Source of the DNA: CAHJXF01 sp039936235 | GTDB lineage: Bacteria; Pseudomonadota; Gammaproteobacteria; Burkholderiales; Burkholderiaceae_D | Reading direction: 5' to 3' | NCBI GenBank assembly: GCA_039936235.1 | Contig: JBDTIS010000231.1 | Location: 5,887 to 69,886 of the forward strand | Length of the DNA: 64,000 nt | Shown: one piece after another, positions 8,481-16,278 of the stretch | Position numbering within the stretch: position 1 is the first letter of the stretch | Layout of the letters: the number at the start of each line of letters is the position of its first letter | The notes under the pieces: generated by a model | Database searches by the model: none | The model's input: the letters and a program-made list of their open reading frames with translations, nothing else | Told to the model about the DNA's origin: nothing | Translations under genes and position numbers: made by a program

Positions 8481-8495
8481 GAACGGATTCCGTTC
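8481..8495. promoter_or_regulatory. 15-bp perfect palindrome upstream of the ECF sigma gene
   Basis: GAACGGATTCCGTTC is a perfect 7-1-7 inverted repeat lying 30 bases 5' of the sigma factor start. Its position fits an operator or the spacer region of an autoregulated promoter. No matching binding-site family is recognised. Confidence 0.4.
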
Positions 8496-8638
8496 CCGAA
8501 ATCGCATCCCCACCGTAGGCAGCCGTTGTCTTCGTGCAGCAGGGTCTCCGCATCGGAGAGGATCGCATCGGTGCGTTCTTCCTGTCCCGGCACCGCATCC
8601 ATGCGGGGATAGATGCGGTCGAGGATTACCGATCCTGA

Positions 8639-9544
8639 TCAGGTCGCGAAAAAGGGCGCGAGTTCGGCCATCATCGCGGCGGTCGCTTCCTCGGGAATGA
8701 AGTGTCCGCCCGGCAGCGCCGTGCCGGTCACGGGCGCCTTGCACTTCGCCCGCCAGTTCTTCAGCGGATCGAACAGCCGCGCGATGACGCCGCGCTCGGC
8801 CCATAACACCAGCATCGGACAACACACCTTGTCGCCAGCCGCATCGCTCGCGCGATCGTGCACCAGGTCGATGCCGGCCGACGCCCGATAGTCCTCGCAA
8901 CTACCATGCAGCCCTTCGGGCGTCGCCCAGCAGCGCTCGTATTCAGCCACCGCCTCGGGCGCGAACGCCGACAGGTCCGCGCCGCCCCAGCCGCCGAGGA
9001 AGGTCCGCAGCAGCCGCGGCGCGTCGGCACCGAGCATCGTCTCGGGCAACGGGTACGGCTGCGTCAGGAAGAACCAGTGCCAGTAGGCTTGTGCGAACGC
9101 GAAGTCGGTCTGGTCGTACATCGTGAGCGTCGGCGCGATGTCGATCACGCACAGCCGCTCGACCGCGGCCGGATGATCGACCGCGAGCCGATGCGCCACG
9201 CGCCCGCCGCGGTCGTGGCCGACCACCGCGAAGCGCTCGTGACCGAGCGCCCGCATCACGTCGACCATGTCGGCGGCCATCGCGCGCTTCGAGTAGTTGC
9301 CGTGGTCGGCCGCGCCGACCGGCTTGGCCGAATCGCCATAGCCGCGCAGGTCCGGACAGACCACGCGGTGCGTCTGCGCGAGCCGGGCAGCGACGCCATG
9401 CCAGATCACGTGCGTCTGCGGAAAACCGTGCAACAGCAACAGCGGTGGCCGTCCGTTATCGGGTCCGACGCGTGCATGGATGCGGATGCCGGCGACGTCG
9501 AAGTCGCGCTCCGCGTAGCCGTCGAAACCCGGCATCGCGATCAT
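8639..9544 (-). CDS. Alpha/beta hydrolase, probable fluoroacetate/haloacetate dehalogenase
   Basis: A 301-residue alpha/beta hydrolase with the residue pattern of fluoroacetate dehalogenases: nucleophile Asp111 and carboxylate-binding Arg112 and Arg115 in GHDRGGR; Asp135 in VIDIAP; halide-pocket His156-Trp157 in YWHWFFL; Tyr219 in CEDYRA; and catalytic His281 in GGHFIP. DLRGYGDSAKP is also typical. The expected reaction is hydrolysis of haloacetates to glycolate and halide in the cytoplasm. The ATG at 9544 has AAGGAG upstream and overlaps the pncC stop by four bases (ATGA), implying translational coupling. Epoxide hydrolases share the fold, but the Arg pair and the HW/Y set argue for dehalogenase. 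Confidence 0.85.
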   Translation of the reverse strand: MIAMPGFDGYAERDFDVAGIRIHARVGPDNGRPPLLLLHGFPQTHVIWHGVAARLAQTHRVVCPDLRGYGDSAKPVGAADHGNYSKRAMAADMVDVMRALGHERFAVVGHDRGGRVAHRLAVDHPAAVERLCVIDIAPTLTMYDQTDFAFAQAYWHWFFLTQPYPLPETMLGADAPRLLRTFLGGWGGADLSAFAPEAVAEYERCWATPEGLHGSCEDYRASAGIDLVHDRASDAAGDKVCCPMLVLWAERGVIARLFDPLKNWRAKCKAPVTGTALPGGHFIPEEATAAMMAELAPFFAT

Positions 9545-10047
9545 CGTGACTCCTTCTTCTGCGCCAGCACGCGCAGCAGTAGTCCACCGAGGGCGTGCTG
9601 CACCGACTGCTCGCGGACCTGCGCGCGGTCGCCGGCGAAATGCATCGTCTCGCTCTGCGCCGCCTGCTCCATCTCGACCCATCCGAAGCAGACCGTGCCG
9701 ACCGGCTTGTCGCGGGTGCCGCCGCCGGGACCGGCAATGCCGGTGATCGACACCGCGAGCTGCGCACGGCTCTCGAGCAGCGCACCTTCGGCCATCGCGC
9801 GTGCCACGTCCTCGCTGACCGCGCCGTGCAACTCGATCAGGTCCGGCGCGATGCCGAGCATCTCGACCTTCGCGTGATTCGAATAGGTCACGAAGCCGCG
9901 CTCGAACCACGCCGACGATCCGGCGATGTCGGTCAGCGCCGCCGCCACGAGGCCGCCGGTACACGACTCCGCGGTCGTGACCATGTAGTTGCGTTCCATC
10001 AGCTGCCTCCCGAGCTGCGCGGCGAGACTATGGATCGTGTCGTTCAT
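9541..10047 (-). CDS. pncC: Nicotinamide-nucleotide amidase (CinA C-terminal domain protein)
   Basis: A 168-residue stand-alone CinA C-terminal domain that deamidates nicotinamide mononucleotide to nicotinate mononucleotide in pyridine nucleotide salvage. Family motifs are VTTAESCTGGLVAAALTD near the N-terminus, AVSITGIAGPGGGT in the middle and KPVGTVCFGW. The N-terminal molybdopterin-binding-like domain of full CinA is absent, as in E. coli YgaD. The start at 10047 (MNDTIHSL) is preferred; an upstream ATG at 10083 would overlap pgpA. It lies 13 bases after pgpA and overlaps the dehalogenase start. Confidence 0.92.
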   Translation of the reverse strand: MNDTIHSLAAQLGRQLMERNYMVTTAESCTGGLVAAALTDIAGSSAWFERGFVTYSNHAKVEMLGIAPDLIELHGAVSEDVARAMAEGALLESRAQLAVSITGIAGPGGGTRDKPVGTVCFGWVEMEQAAQSETMHFAGDRAQVREQSVQHALGGLLLRVLAQKKESR

Positions 10048-10060
10048 GCAATTCCGTTCA

Positions 10061-10567
10061 TCATGATCGCGAGAACGATTCAAAGAGCCGGATCGCGACG
10101 GCGATCGTCAGCAGGCTGTAGAACGCCGCGATCAGGTCGTCGCCCATCACGCCGAAGCCGGCCCAGTTGCCGCTCTTGAAGCGCCGCTCGAAGCGCTTGA
10201 TCGGCGCCGGCTTGACGATGTCGAAGAAGCGGAACACGCCGAACGCGACGAGCTGCCACAGCCACCCCCAAGGGGTGAACAGCAGCACCAGCCAGATCGC
10301 GATGATCTCGTCCCACACCATCCCGCCGTGATCGGCGACGCCGAGGTCGCGGCCGGTCCGTGTGCAGACCCAGCAGCCGAGCGCGAAGCCGGCGACCAGC
10401 ACGATCGCCCAGCCGACGCTCGTCAGGTGCGGGGCGATCAACACGTAGGTCGCCCAGCCGAACAGCGTCCCGAACGTGCCGGGCGCCCTGGGCGACAGTC
10501 CGCTGCCGAAGCCGAGCGCGATCAGGTGCGCCGGATGCGAGAACAGGAAACGAAGGTCGGGCTTCAT
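10061..10567 (-). CDS. pgpA: Phosphatidylglycerophosphatase A
   Basis: A 168-residue inner membrane enzyme that dephosphorylates phosphatidylglycerol phosphate to phosphatidylglycerol. It shows the PgpA pattern: an N-terminal FGSGLSPRAPGTFGTL loop, acidic VWDEIIAIW in a membrane helix, and the FRFFDIVKPAPIKRFE and GDDLIAAFYS segments of the family. About four hydrophobic helices are visible. Its ATG overlaps the thiL stop (TCAT on the plus strand), so the pair is translationally coupled. The thiL-pgpA-cinA order is common in proteobacteria. Confidence 0.95.
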   Translation of the reverse strand: MKPDLRFLFSHPAHLIALGFGSGLSPRAPGTFGTLFGWATYVLIAPHLTSVGWAIVLVAGFALGCWVCTRTGRDLGVADHGGMVWDEIIAIWLVLLFTPWGWLWQLVAFGVFRFFDIVKPAPIKRFERRFKSGNWAGFGVMGDDLIAAFYSLLTIAVAIRLFESFSRS

Positions 10568-11535
10568 GCGAAATGGTCGAAGCCGGTGAGCGCGGCGGGA
10601 CGCCAGTCTGCGCCCTCCGCGTCGAGCAGCGTCAGTCCATCGCCTGCGGTGATCGTGCCGATGCGCGTCACGCGCGTCATGCTCGCATCCGCTGCGCGGG
10701 CGACGTCGTCACGTCGCGACGGCGCGGCGGTGAAGCACAGTTCGTAATCGTCACCGCCCGTCACAGCGAGGCGACGGCGATCGTCGACGTCGCAGTCCAT
10801 CAGTGCCCCGGCGACCGGGATATCGTCGATCGCGAGCCGCGCCGCGCAGCCGGAGGCGCGCAGGACGTGGCCGAGATCCTGTGCAAGACCATCGGACACG
10901 TCGATGGCCGCATGCGCGATCGACGCGAGCGCGAGGCCGAGCGCGATGCGTGGCGTCGGTCGCTCGAGCGCAACCTGCAGGGGATCGTCGATCGGCAGGC
11001 CGTGTCGGCCGTCGCGTCGCTCGAGCGCCCGGCGCAGCCCGAGCGCCGCGCCACCGAGCGTGCCCGAAACCCACACGTCGTCGCCGACCTGCGCGGCACC
11101 GCGGCGCAACGCCCGACCCTCGACGACCTCGCCGAAGACGGTCACGCACAGGTTCAGCGGTCCGCGCGTCGTGTCGCCGCCGACCAGCGGACACGCGAAC
11201 GTGGTCGCGCAGTCGAACAGTCCGTCGGAGAAACCCTCGAGCCACCGCTCGTCGATCGCAGGCAGCGCGACCGCGAGCGTGAAGCCCAGCGGACGCGCGC
11301 CCATCGCCGCGAGGTCCGACAGGTTGACCGCCAGCGTCTTCCAGCCGAGCGACGCCGGATCGACGTCGTCGAAGAAGTGACGGCCGGCGACCAGCATGTC
11401 GGTGGAAACCGCGAGCACGTGACCCGCTGTCGGCGCCAGCAGCGCGCAGTCGTCGCCGATGCCGAGCCGCGTCTGTGCGTCGGAAACTGCGGAAGGACGA
11501 TCGAAATACCGCGCGATCAGTTCGAACTCGGTCAC
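10564..11535 (-). CDS. thiL: Thiamine-monophosphate kinase
   Basis: About 323 residues, converting thiamine monophosphate to the diphosphate cofactor with ATP. It shows the AIR synthase/PurM-like fold: TEFELIARYF at the N-terminus, GIGDDCALL (Mg-ATP site), VSTDMLVAGRHF, AVNLSDLAAMGA, VGGDTTRG, and AIDVSDGLAQDLGH near the C-terminal half. The start is taken as the GTG at 11535 because family members begin just before the EFELI segment; the open frame extends to 11643, inside nusB. It overlaps pgpA by four bases and follows nusB by 31 bases. Confidence 0.93.
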   Translation of the reverse strand: MTEFELIARYFDRPSAVSDAQTRLGIGDDCALLAPTAGHVLAVSTDMLVAGRHFFDDVDPASLGWKTLAVNLSDLAAMGARPLGFTLAVALPAIDERWLEGFSDGLFDCATTFACPLVGGDTTRGPLNLCVTVFGEVVEGRALRRGAAQVGDDVWVSGTLGGAALGLRRALERRDGRHGLPIDDPLQVALERPTPRIALGLALASIAHAAIDVSDGLAQDLGHVLRASGCAARLAIDDIPVAGALMDCDVDDRRRLAVTGGDDYELCFTAAPSRRDDVARAADASMTRVTRIGTITAGDGLTLLDAEGADWRPAALTGFDHFA

Positions 11536-11566
11536 GACGGCGCGCCGGGCTGCCTCGAAACGGCGA

Positions 11567-12085
11567 TCAGCGACTCCGGCCGCGTGCAGCGCTCTCGTCG
11601 GGCCGCAGGTCGACGCCGAGCTTGTCGAGGACACCGTTGACATATTTGAAGCCGTCGGTGCCGCCGAACGACTTCGCGACCTCGACCGCTTCGTTGATCA
11701 CGACGCGATAAGGAATCTCGACGTGATGTGCGAGTTCATAGGCGCCGATCAACAGCACCGCGTGCTCGACCGGCGACAGTTCGACGATCGGCCGGTCGAG
11801 ATAGGGCGAAATCGCCGCGCGCAACGGCGCCACCTCGCGGATCGCGCCGTGCAGCAGCGCGTTGTAGTGCGCGGCGTCGGCCTTCTCGAAGCCCGGCGTC
11901 TCGCGAATGTGCGCGTCGATCGCGCCGGCGTTCTCGTTGCCGGCATCGCGCGACAGCAGCCATTCGTAGAGGCCCTGCAGCGCGAACTCGCGCGAGCGGC
12001 GGCGGGCGCTTTTCGGCGGACCCTTGCGGGCGACCGGCGTGGCGGCGGACGACGACGGTTCGGTCGGTGGTGATGTGGCGTTCAA
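11567..12085 (-). CDS. nusB: Transcription antitermination factor NusB
   Basis: A 172-residue all-helical RNA-binding protein that acts with NusE in rRNA antitermination. Family segments are SARRRSREFALQGLYEWLLS, DRPIVELSPVEHAVLLIGAYEL, and IPYRVVINEAVEVAKSFGGTDGFKYVNGVLDKL. The N-terminal 25 residues are a Ser/Thr/Pro-rich extension. The only reasonable start is a TTG at 12085, without a clear ribosome-binding site. It follows ribH by 30 bases, the usual ribH-nusB linkage. Confidence 0.95.
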   Translation of the reverse strand: MNATSPPTEPSSSAATPVARKGPPKSARRRSREFALQGLYEWLLSRDAGNENAGAIDAHIRETPGFEKADAAHYNALLHGAIREVAPLRAAISPYLDRPIVELSPVEHAVLLIGAYELAHHVEIPYRVVINEAVEVAKSFGGTDGFKYVNGVLDKLGVDLRPDESAARGRSR

Positions 12086-12115
12086 GGGCGGCTTCTATAA
12101 AGGTGAAAGAGAAAG

Positions 12116-12607
12116 CTACTGCGCTTCTTCCTCGTCGTCGCCGGCGAGGTCGTCGAGCCGGCTGGCGAGGTTCGCCATCTCCACCGCGGCACGCGCAGCG
12201 CCACGCCCCTTGTCGTCGACACGTGCCTCGGCCTGCGCGTCGTCCTCGGTGGTCAGTACGCCGTTCGCTATCGGAATCTCGAAAGCGAGTGCGACCTTCG
12301 AGATGCCGGCGGCGCTCTCGTTCGATACGAGCTCGAAGTGATAGGTCTCGCCGCGGATGACCGCCCCGAGCGCGATCAGCGCATCGAACTGCTCTGCAAC
12401 GGCCATCTTCTGCAGCGCGAACGGGATCTCGAGCGCGCCGGGCACGGTCGCGATCAGGATGTCCTCGGCCAGCACACCGAGCGACAGCAACTCGGTGACG
12501 CAGGCCTTGCGCAACGCGACACACACGGGCTCGTTGAAGCGCGACTGCACGATGCCGATCCGCAGGTCGGCACCGGCCAGCTCGGGGAGCAGGATCTCGA
12601 CGGTCAT
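12116..12607 (-). CDS. ribH: 6,7-dimethyl-8-ribityllumazine synthase
   Basis: A 163-residue lumazine synthase that condenses the ribityl-aminouracil with dihydroxybutanone phosphate in riboflavin synthesis. Marks are IGIVQSRFNEPV, VPGALEIPFALQKM, ALGAVIRGETYHFE with the catalytic His, and the FEIPIANGVLTTED loop. A highly acidic tail (LAGDDEEEAQ) follows the usual core, which ends near residue 150. It starts two bases after the ribBA stop and precedes nusB. Confidence 0.96.
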   Translation of the reverse strand: MTVEILLPELAGADLRIGIVQSRFNEPVCVALRKACVTELLSLGVLAEDILIATVPGALEIPFALQKMAVAEQFDALIALGAVIRGETYHFELVSNESAAGISKVALAFEIPIANGVLTTEDDAQAEARVDDKGRGAARAAVEMANLASRLDDLAGDDEEEAQ

Positions 12608-12609
12608 GG

Positions 12610-13779
12610 TCACGGATCCACGTAGCCGCAGACACGCAGATCGTAGCCGGCCATCGACGGCATCTTGCGCGGCTTCGCCATCAGCCGCATACGGCCGACG
12701 CCGAGGTCGCGCAGGATCTGCGCGCCGATGCCGTAGGTCCGCAGGTCCATCTTGCGTTCGACGTGGGTCTCGCGGCAGACGCCGGTGCGATCGACCTCGG
12801 CGAGCGAATCGAACTGTCCGAACAGCCGGTCCGCCGACTCGTTCGCATTCAGCAGCACGAGCACGCCGGACTCGGACTTCGCGACCGCAGCGAGCGCGCG
12901 CGCGACGGTCCACGAGTGCGTCGACGTGCCGTCGTCGAGCAGATCGAGCAGCGACGTCGGCTCGTGCACGCGCACCAGCGTTTCCTGCTCCGGATCGATC
13001 GTGCCGTGCGTCAGCGCGACGTGGGCCGAGCCGCTCGGCAGATCGCGGTAGGCGATCGCGCGCAGGGCACCGTGCGCGGTCGACACGACGCGCTCGGCGA
13101 CGCGCTCGATCAGGCTCTCGTTGGCCGATCGGTAGTGAATCAGGTCGGCGATCGTCCCGATCTTCAGACTGTGCTGCTGCGCGAAGATCATCAGGTCCGG
13201 CAGCCGCGCCATCGTGCCGTCGTCCTTGAGGATCTCGCAGATCACCGAGGCCGGCGTGGTGCCTGCCATCCGCGCGAGGTCGCAGCCGGCCTCGGTGTGG
13301 CCGGCGCGCATCAGTACGCCGCCGGCCTCCGCGCGGATCGGGAAGATGTGGCCCGGCTGAACGATGTCGGCGGGCTTCGCATCCCTGGCGACGGCAGCCT
13401 GGACGGTGCGCGCGCGATCGGCAGCGGAGATCCCGGTCGTGACGCCTTCGGCCGCTTCGATCGACATCGTGAACTTGGTGCCGTAACGCGTGCCGTTGGC
13501 CGCGGTCATCAGCGGCAGTTGCAGCTGACGCGTGCGTTCCTCGGTCAGTGTGAGACAGATCAGTCCGCGGCCGTAGCGCGCCATGAAGTTGATGGCATCG
13601 GACGTGACGAAGTCGGCGGCGAGCACGAGGTCGCCTTCGTTCTCGCGATCCTCCTCGTCGACCAGGATGACCATGCGGCCTGCCGCGAGCTCGGCGACGA
13701 TCTCGGGAACCGGCGAGATCGAGATAGCCCCGACCGCGGAAGGCGCCGAAGGTGTGAACGGGTTGACGACTGCGAGCAT
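12610..13779 (-). CDS. ribB: 3,4-dihydroxy-2-butanone-4-phosphate synthase with degenerate GTP cyclohydrolase II domain (RibBX-like)
   Basis: A 389-residue two-domain protein. The N-terminal half (about 20-220) is a complete DHBP synthase: VDEEDRENEGDLVLAAD, MTAANGTRYGT, PGHIFPIRA and GHTEAGCDLA. The C-terminal half resembles GTP cyclohydrolase II, but where active enzymes have the SECLTGD...CDCG zinc-binding segment this one reads HEPTSLLDLLDDGTSTHSW. The RQEGRNIGL substrate segment is also absent. It should therefore make DHBP but not open GTP. Such RibB-X hybrids are known in Proteobacteria, so an active RibA is expected elsewhere in the genome. No FMN riboswitch core was seen in the 150 bases upstream. 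Confidence 0.9.
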   Translation of the reverse strand: MLAVVNPFTPSAPSAVGAISISPVPEIVAELAAGRMVILVDEEDRENEGDLVLAADFVTSDAINFMARYGRGLICLTLTEERTRQLQLPLMTAANGTRYGTKFTMSIEAAEGVTTGISAADRARTVQAAVARDAKPADIVQPGHIFPIRAEAGGVLMRAGHTEAGCDLARMAGTTPASVICEILKDDGTMARLPDLMIFAQQHSLKIGTIADLIHYRSANESLIERVAERVVSTAHGALRAIAYRDLPSGSAHVALTHGTIDPEQETLVRVHEPTSLLDLLDDGTSTHSWTVARALAAVAKSESGVLVLLNANESADRLFGQFDSLAEVDRTGVCRETHVERKMDLRTYGIGAQILRDLGVGRMRLMAKPRKMPSMAGYDLRVCGYVDP

Positions 13780-13931
13780 GGGATCCTCCGTCGAAGGAGA
13801 GTGTCGGCCGAGGCGGACGCCGCGCGGCCGGAGTGCAACGGCTCTATTCTAGGCGCTTGGTCGATCGCGACGTGTCGCCCAGCGACGGACGAAGCCGACG
13901 CACACGCCCCCACTTCCCGCCTGGATCCGTA

Positions 13932-15284
13932 ATGGCCACATCGGTATTCGACTCCCTGTTGTTGCGCGACATGTTCGGCACCGCCGCGATGCGCGCCCTG
14001 TTCGACGAGCGCGCCTTCATCGCCCGTTGCGTCGACGTGGAGACCGCGCTGGCACGCGCCGAAGCGCGTCACGGCCTGATCCCCGTCGATGCGGCCAATC
14101 GCATCACGGACGCGGCCGATCCGTCCGCGTTCGACTTCGACGCGTTGCAGGCGGAAACCGAGATCGTCGGCTATCCGATCCTCGCCATGGTCAGGCAGTT
14201 GTCGGCGCAGTGCGGCGATGCCGGGCGCTACGTGCATTGGGGCGCGACGACGCAGGACATCATGGACAGCGCGACGATGCTGCAGTGTCGCGACGCGGTG
14301 GCGCTGATCGAGGCCCAGTTGCTGGACCTGAGGACCGCGCTGGCGACGCTCGCCGAGCAGCATGCGGAGACGGTCACGGCGGGTCGTACGCATCTGCAAC
14401 ACGCGTTGCCGGTCACGTTCGGCTTTCGCTGCGCGGTCTGGCTGTCTGCGCTCGACCGGCATGCCGAACGGCTCGCGCAGGCCAAGCAGCGATCGCTGCT
14501 GGTGCAGTTCGGCGGCGCGGCCGGCACGATGGCATCGCTCGGTGCGCCCGCCAACGGCATCGCGGTCCGCGCGCTTCTGGCCGACGAACTCGGACTCGGC
14601 GACCCCGGCATCACATGGCACGTCGCGCGCGATGCGCCGAACGAATGGGTGTCGCTGCTCGCGGCGATCGGCGCGTCGCTCGGCAAGATCGCCGTCGACG
14701 TGATGATGATGGCGTCGTCCGAATTCGGCGAGGTCGCCGAGCCTTTCGTGGCCGGCCGCGGTGGCAGCTCGACGATGCCGCAGAAGCGAAATCCGATTTC
14801 GAGCGAACTCATCTTCGCCGCCGCGAAGATGCTGCGTGAGCGCGCATCGCTGATGCTCGACGCGATGCTGACCGACTTCGAACGGGCGACCGGTCCGTGG
14901 CATCTCGAGTGGAGCGCGTTGCCGGAAGCCTTCCTGCTCGCTGCGAGCGCGCTGCATCAGTCGGCGTTCCTGCTGCGCGGCATCGCGGTCGACACGGACC
15001 GGATGAAGCGCAACCTCGACCTGACCGGCGGGCTGATCGTCGCCGAGGCCGTGATGATGGGACTCGCGCCCGAGATCGGCCGCCAGGCAGCGCACGACGT
15101 CGTCTACGACGCGTGCCGCGACGCCATCGAGCAGCGGACGTCGCTGTTCGACGCGTTGATGAAGGAGGAGCCGATCGTCAGGCGACTAGGCGTGCAGCGA
15201 CTGCGCGAACTGACCGATCCGGCGAACTATCTCGGCGGCGCGGCCGCGATGGCGAGATCGGTCGCGAGGCGCGTGCGCGACTGA
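13932..15284 (+). CDS. Fumarase/aspartase-superfamily lyase, 3-carboxy-cis,cis-muconate cycloisomerase-like
   Basis: A 450-residue member of the adenylosuccinate lyase/fumarase superfamily. It carries GATTQDIMDSA (conserved region 1), AGRTHLQHALPVTFG (region 2) and the signature GSSTMPQKRNPISSE (about residue 277). The overall pattern, including FGGAAGTMASLG, is closest to PcaB-type cycloisomerases, which convert 3-carboxymuconate to its lactone in protocatechuate breakdown. Adenylosuccinate lyase is less likely. The ATG at 13932 is chosen because the superfamily match begins there. It is divergent from ribBA, and its last 58 bases overlap the DUF72 gene on the other strand. pcaF and pcaDC genes lie 13 kb away. 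Confidence 0.8.
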   Translation: MATSVFDSLLLRDMFGTAAMRALFDERAFIARCVDVETALARAEARHGLIPVDAANRITDAADPSAFDFDALQAETEIVGYPILAMVRQLSAQCGDAGRYVHWGATTQDIMDSATMLQCRDAVALIEAQLLDLRTALATLAEQHAETVTAGRTHLQHALPVTFGFRCAVWLSALDRHAERLAQAKQRSLLVQFGGAAGTMASLGAPANGIAVRALLADELGLGDPGITWHVARDAPNEWVSLLAAIGASLGKIAVDVMMMASSEFGEVAEPFVAGRGGSSTMPQKRNPISSELIFAAAKMLRERASLMLDAMLTDFERATGPWHLEWSALPEAFLLAASALHQSAFLLRGIAVDTDRMKRNLDLTGGLIVAEAVMMGLAPEIGRQAAHDVVYDACRDAIEQRTSLFDALMKEEPIVRRLGVQRLRELTDPANYLGGAAAMARSVARRVRD

Positions 15285-16033
15285 CCGCCGCGTTCGCGGG
15301 TCATGGCCGCGAAGCGCAGCGCGTCGGCTGTCGCGGCACCGGCCGCCGTGTTGTCGAACACGCACCAGACGTCACAGGCCTCGGGCCATCGGCCGACGGC
15401 TTCGGCTCTTTCCCGCAGCCACGCGTCGTCGTAGGCCGACCAGTACATCCGGGGCGAACCGTGCCAGCGGTAGTAGGCCAGCGCGTCGCGCCCGTCTCCG
15501 TGGTCACCGAGCCATCCCCCCGGTTCGGCCGCTGACGCGATCGACGCAGGATCAGCCGCAGCCCGGGCGATCCGATGACGGATCAGCACTTCTTCCGCCT
15601 CGGCGGTGAACCACGACGCATGCCGCGGCTCGCAGACGATCGCACCGTCGTGTCGCCGCCGCATCGCATCGAAGAATGCCGTGACGACAGCGCGATCGAA
15701 TGCCGATGAAGGTGGCAACTGCACGAGCAGCGCGCCGAGCTTGCTGCCGAGCCCGCGGATTGCGGCGACGAAGGGATCGAGCAATGCGTCGAAATCGCGC
15801 AGACGCGCGCCGTGCGTGATCGTCTTCGGCAGCTTGACCGCGAAGCGGAATCCGTCCGGCGTCTCGTCGACCCATCGCGCGTAGGTCGCGGTGCGATGCG
15901 GGCGATGGAACGATGAGTTGATCTCGACGCAGTTCATCACCCGTGCGTAGCGTTCCAGATGTCGGCCATCGAGCGGAAACCCGGCAACCGCGGCACGCGG
16001 AATAGTCCAGCCCGCGGTGCCGATCGCGATCAT
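15227..16033 (-). CDS. DUF72 family protein
   Basis: A 268-residue TIM-barrel-like DUF72 (YecE) protein. Recognisable parts are the opening IAIGTAGWTIPR, the YARVMNCVEINSSFH segment, the WVDETPDGFRFAVKLPKTITH core and FDNTAAGAATADAL near the end. The function of the family is unknown. The start at 16033 is set by the conserved GTAGW motif; the open frame upstream lacks similarity. Its 3' end overlaps the convergent lyase gene by 58 bases, an unusually long convergent overlap. Confidence 0.88.
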   Translation of the reverse strand: MIAIGTAGWTIPRAAVAGFPLDGRHLERYARVMNCVEINSSFHRPHRTATYARWVDETPDGFRFAVKLPKTITHGARLRDFDALLDPFVAAIRGLGSKLGALLVQLPPSSAFDRAVVTAFFDAMRRRHDGAIVCEPRHASWFTAEAEEVLIRHRIARAAADPASIASAAEPGGWLGDHGDGRDALAYYRWHGSPRMYWSAYDDAWLRERAEAVGRWPEACDVWCVFDNTAAGAATADALRFAAMTRERGGQSRTRLATDLAIAAAPPR

Positions 16034-16278
16034 CCGGCGGAAGAACGAAAGAGTCCATCGCCCGATGGCGGGCGACGATGCGGGACTCGCGGCGAGTAGA
16101 AGGCCGGGATCATCGGGATGCGATAAGCGAATCGCGGGTCTGTCGAATCGGTGCGGTTCATGAAGCGGCCGGGGCGACCGATCTTCGCAGACATCCGGAC
16201 ATGCAGCGGCATCGTGCTGCGCCGAGCCGACGTGGATAGAAGATGCAATAAGCTTCGCCCGTGCGAGATCCGAGTCCG

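Noticed and set aside
13780..13931. Possible FMN riboswitch before ribBA
   Set aside because: The conserved FMN aptamer core could not be found here, nor upstream of ribD or ribE.
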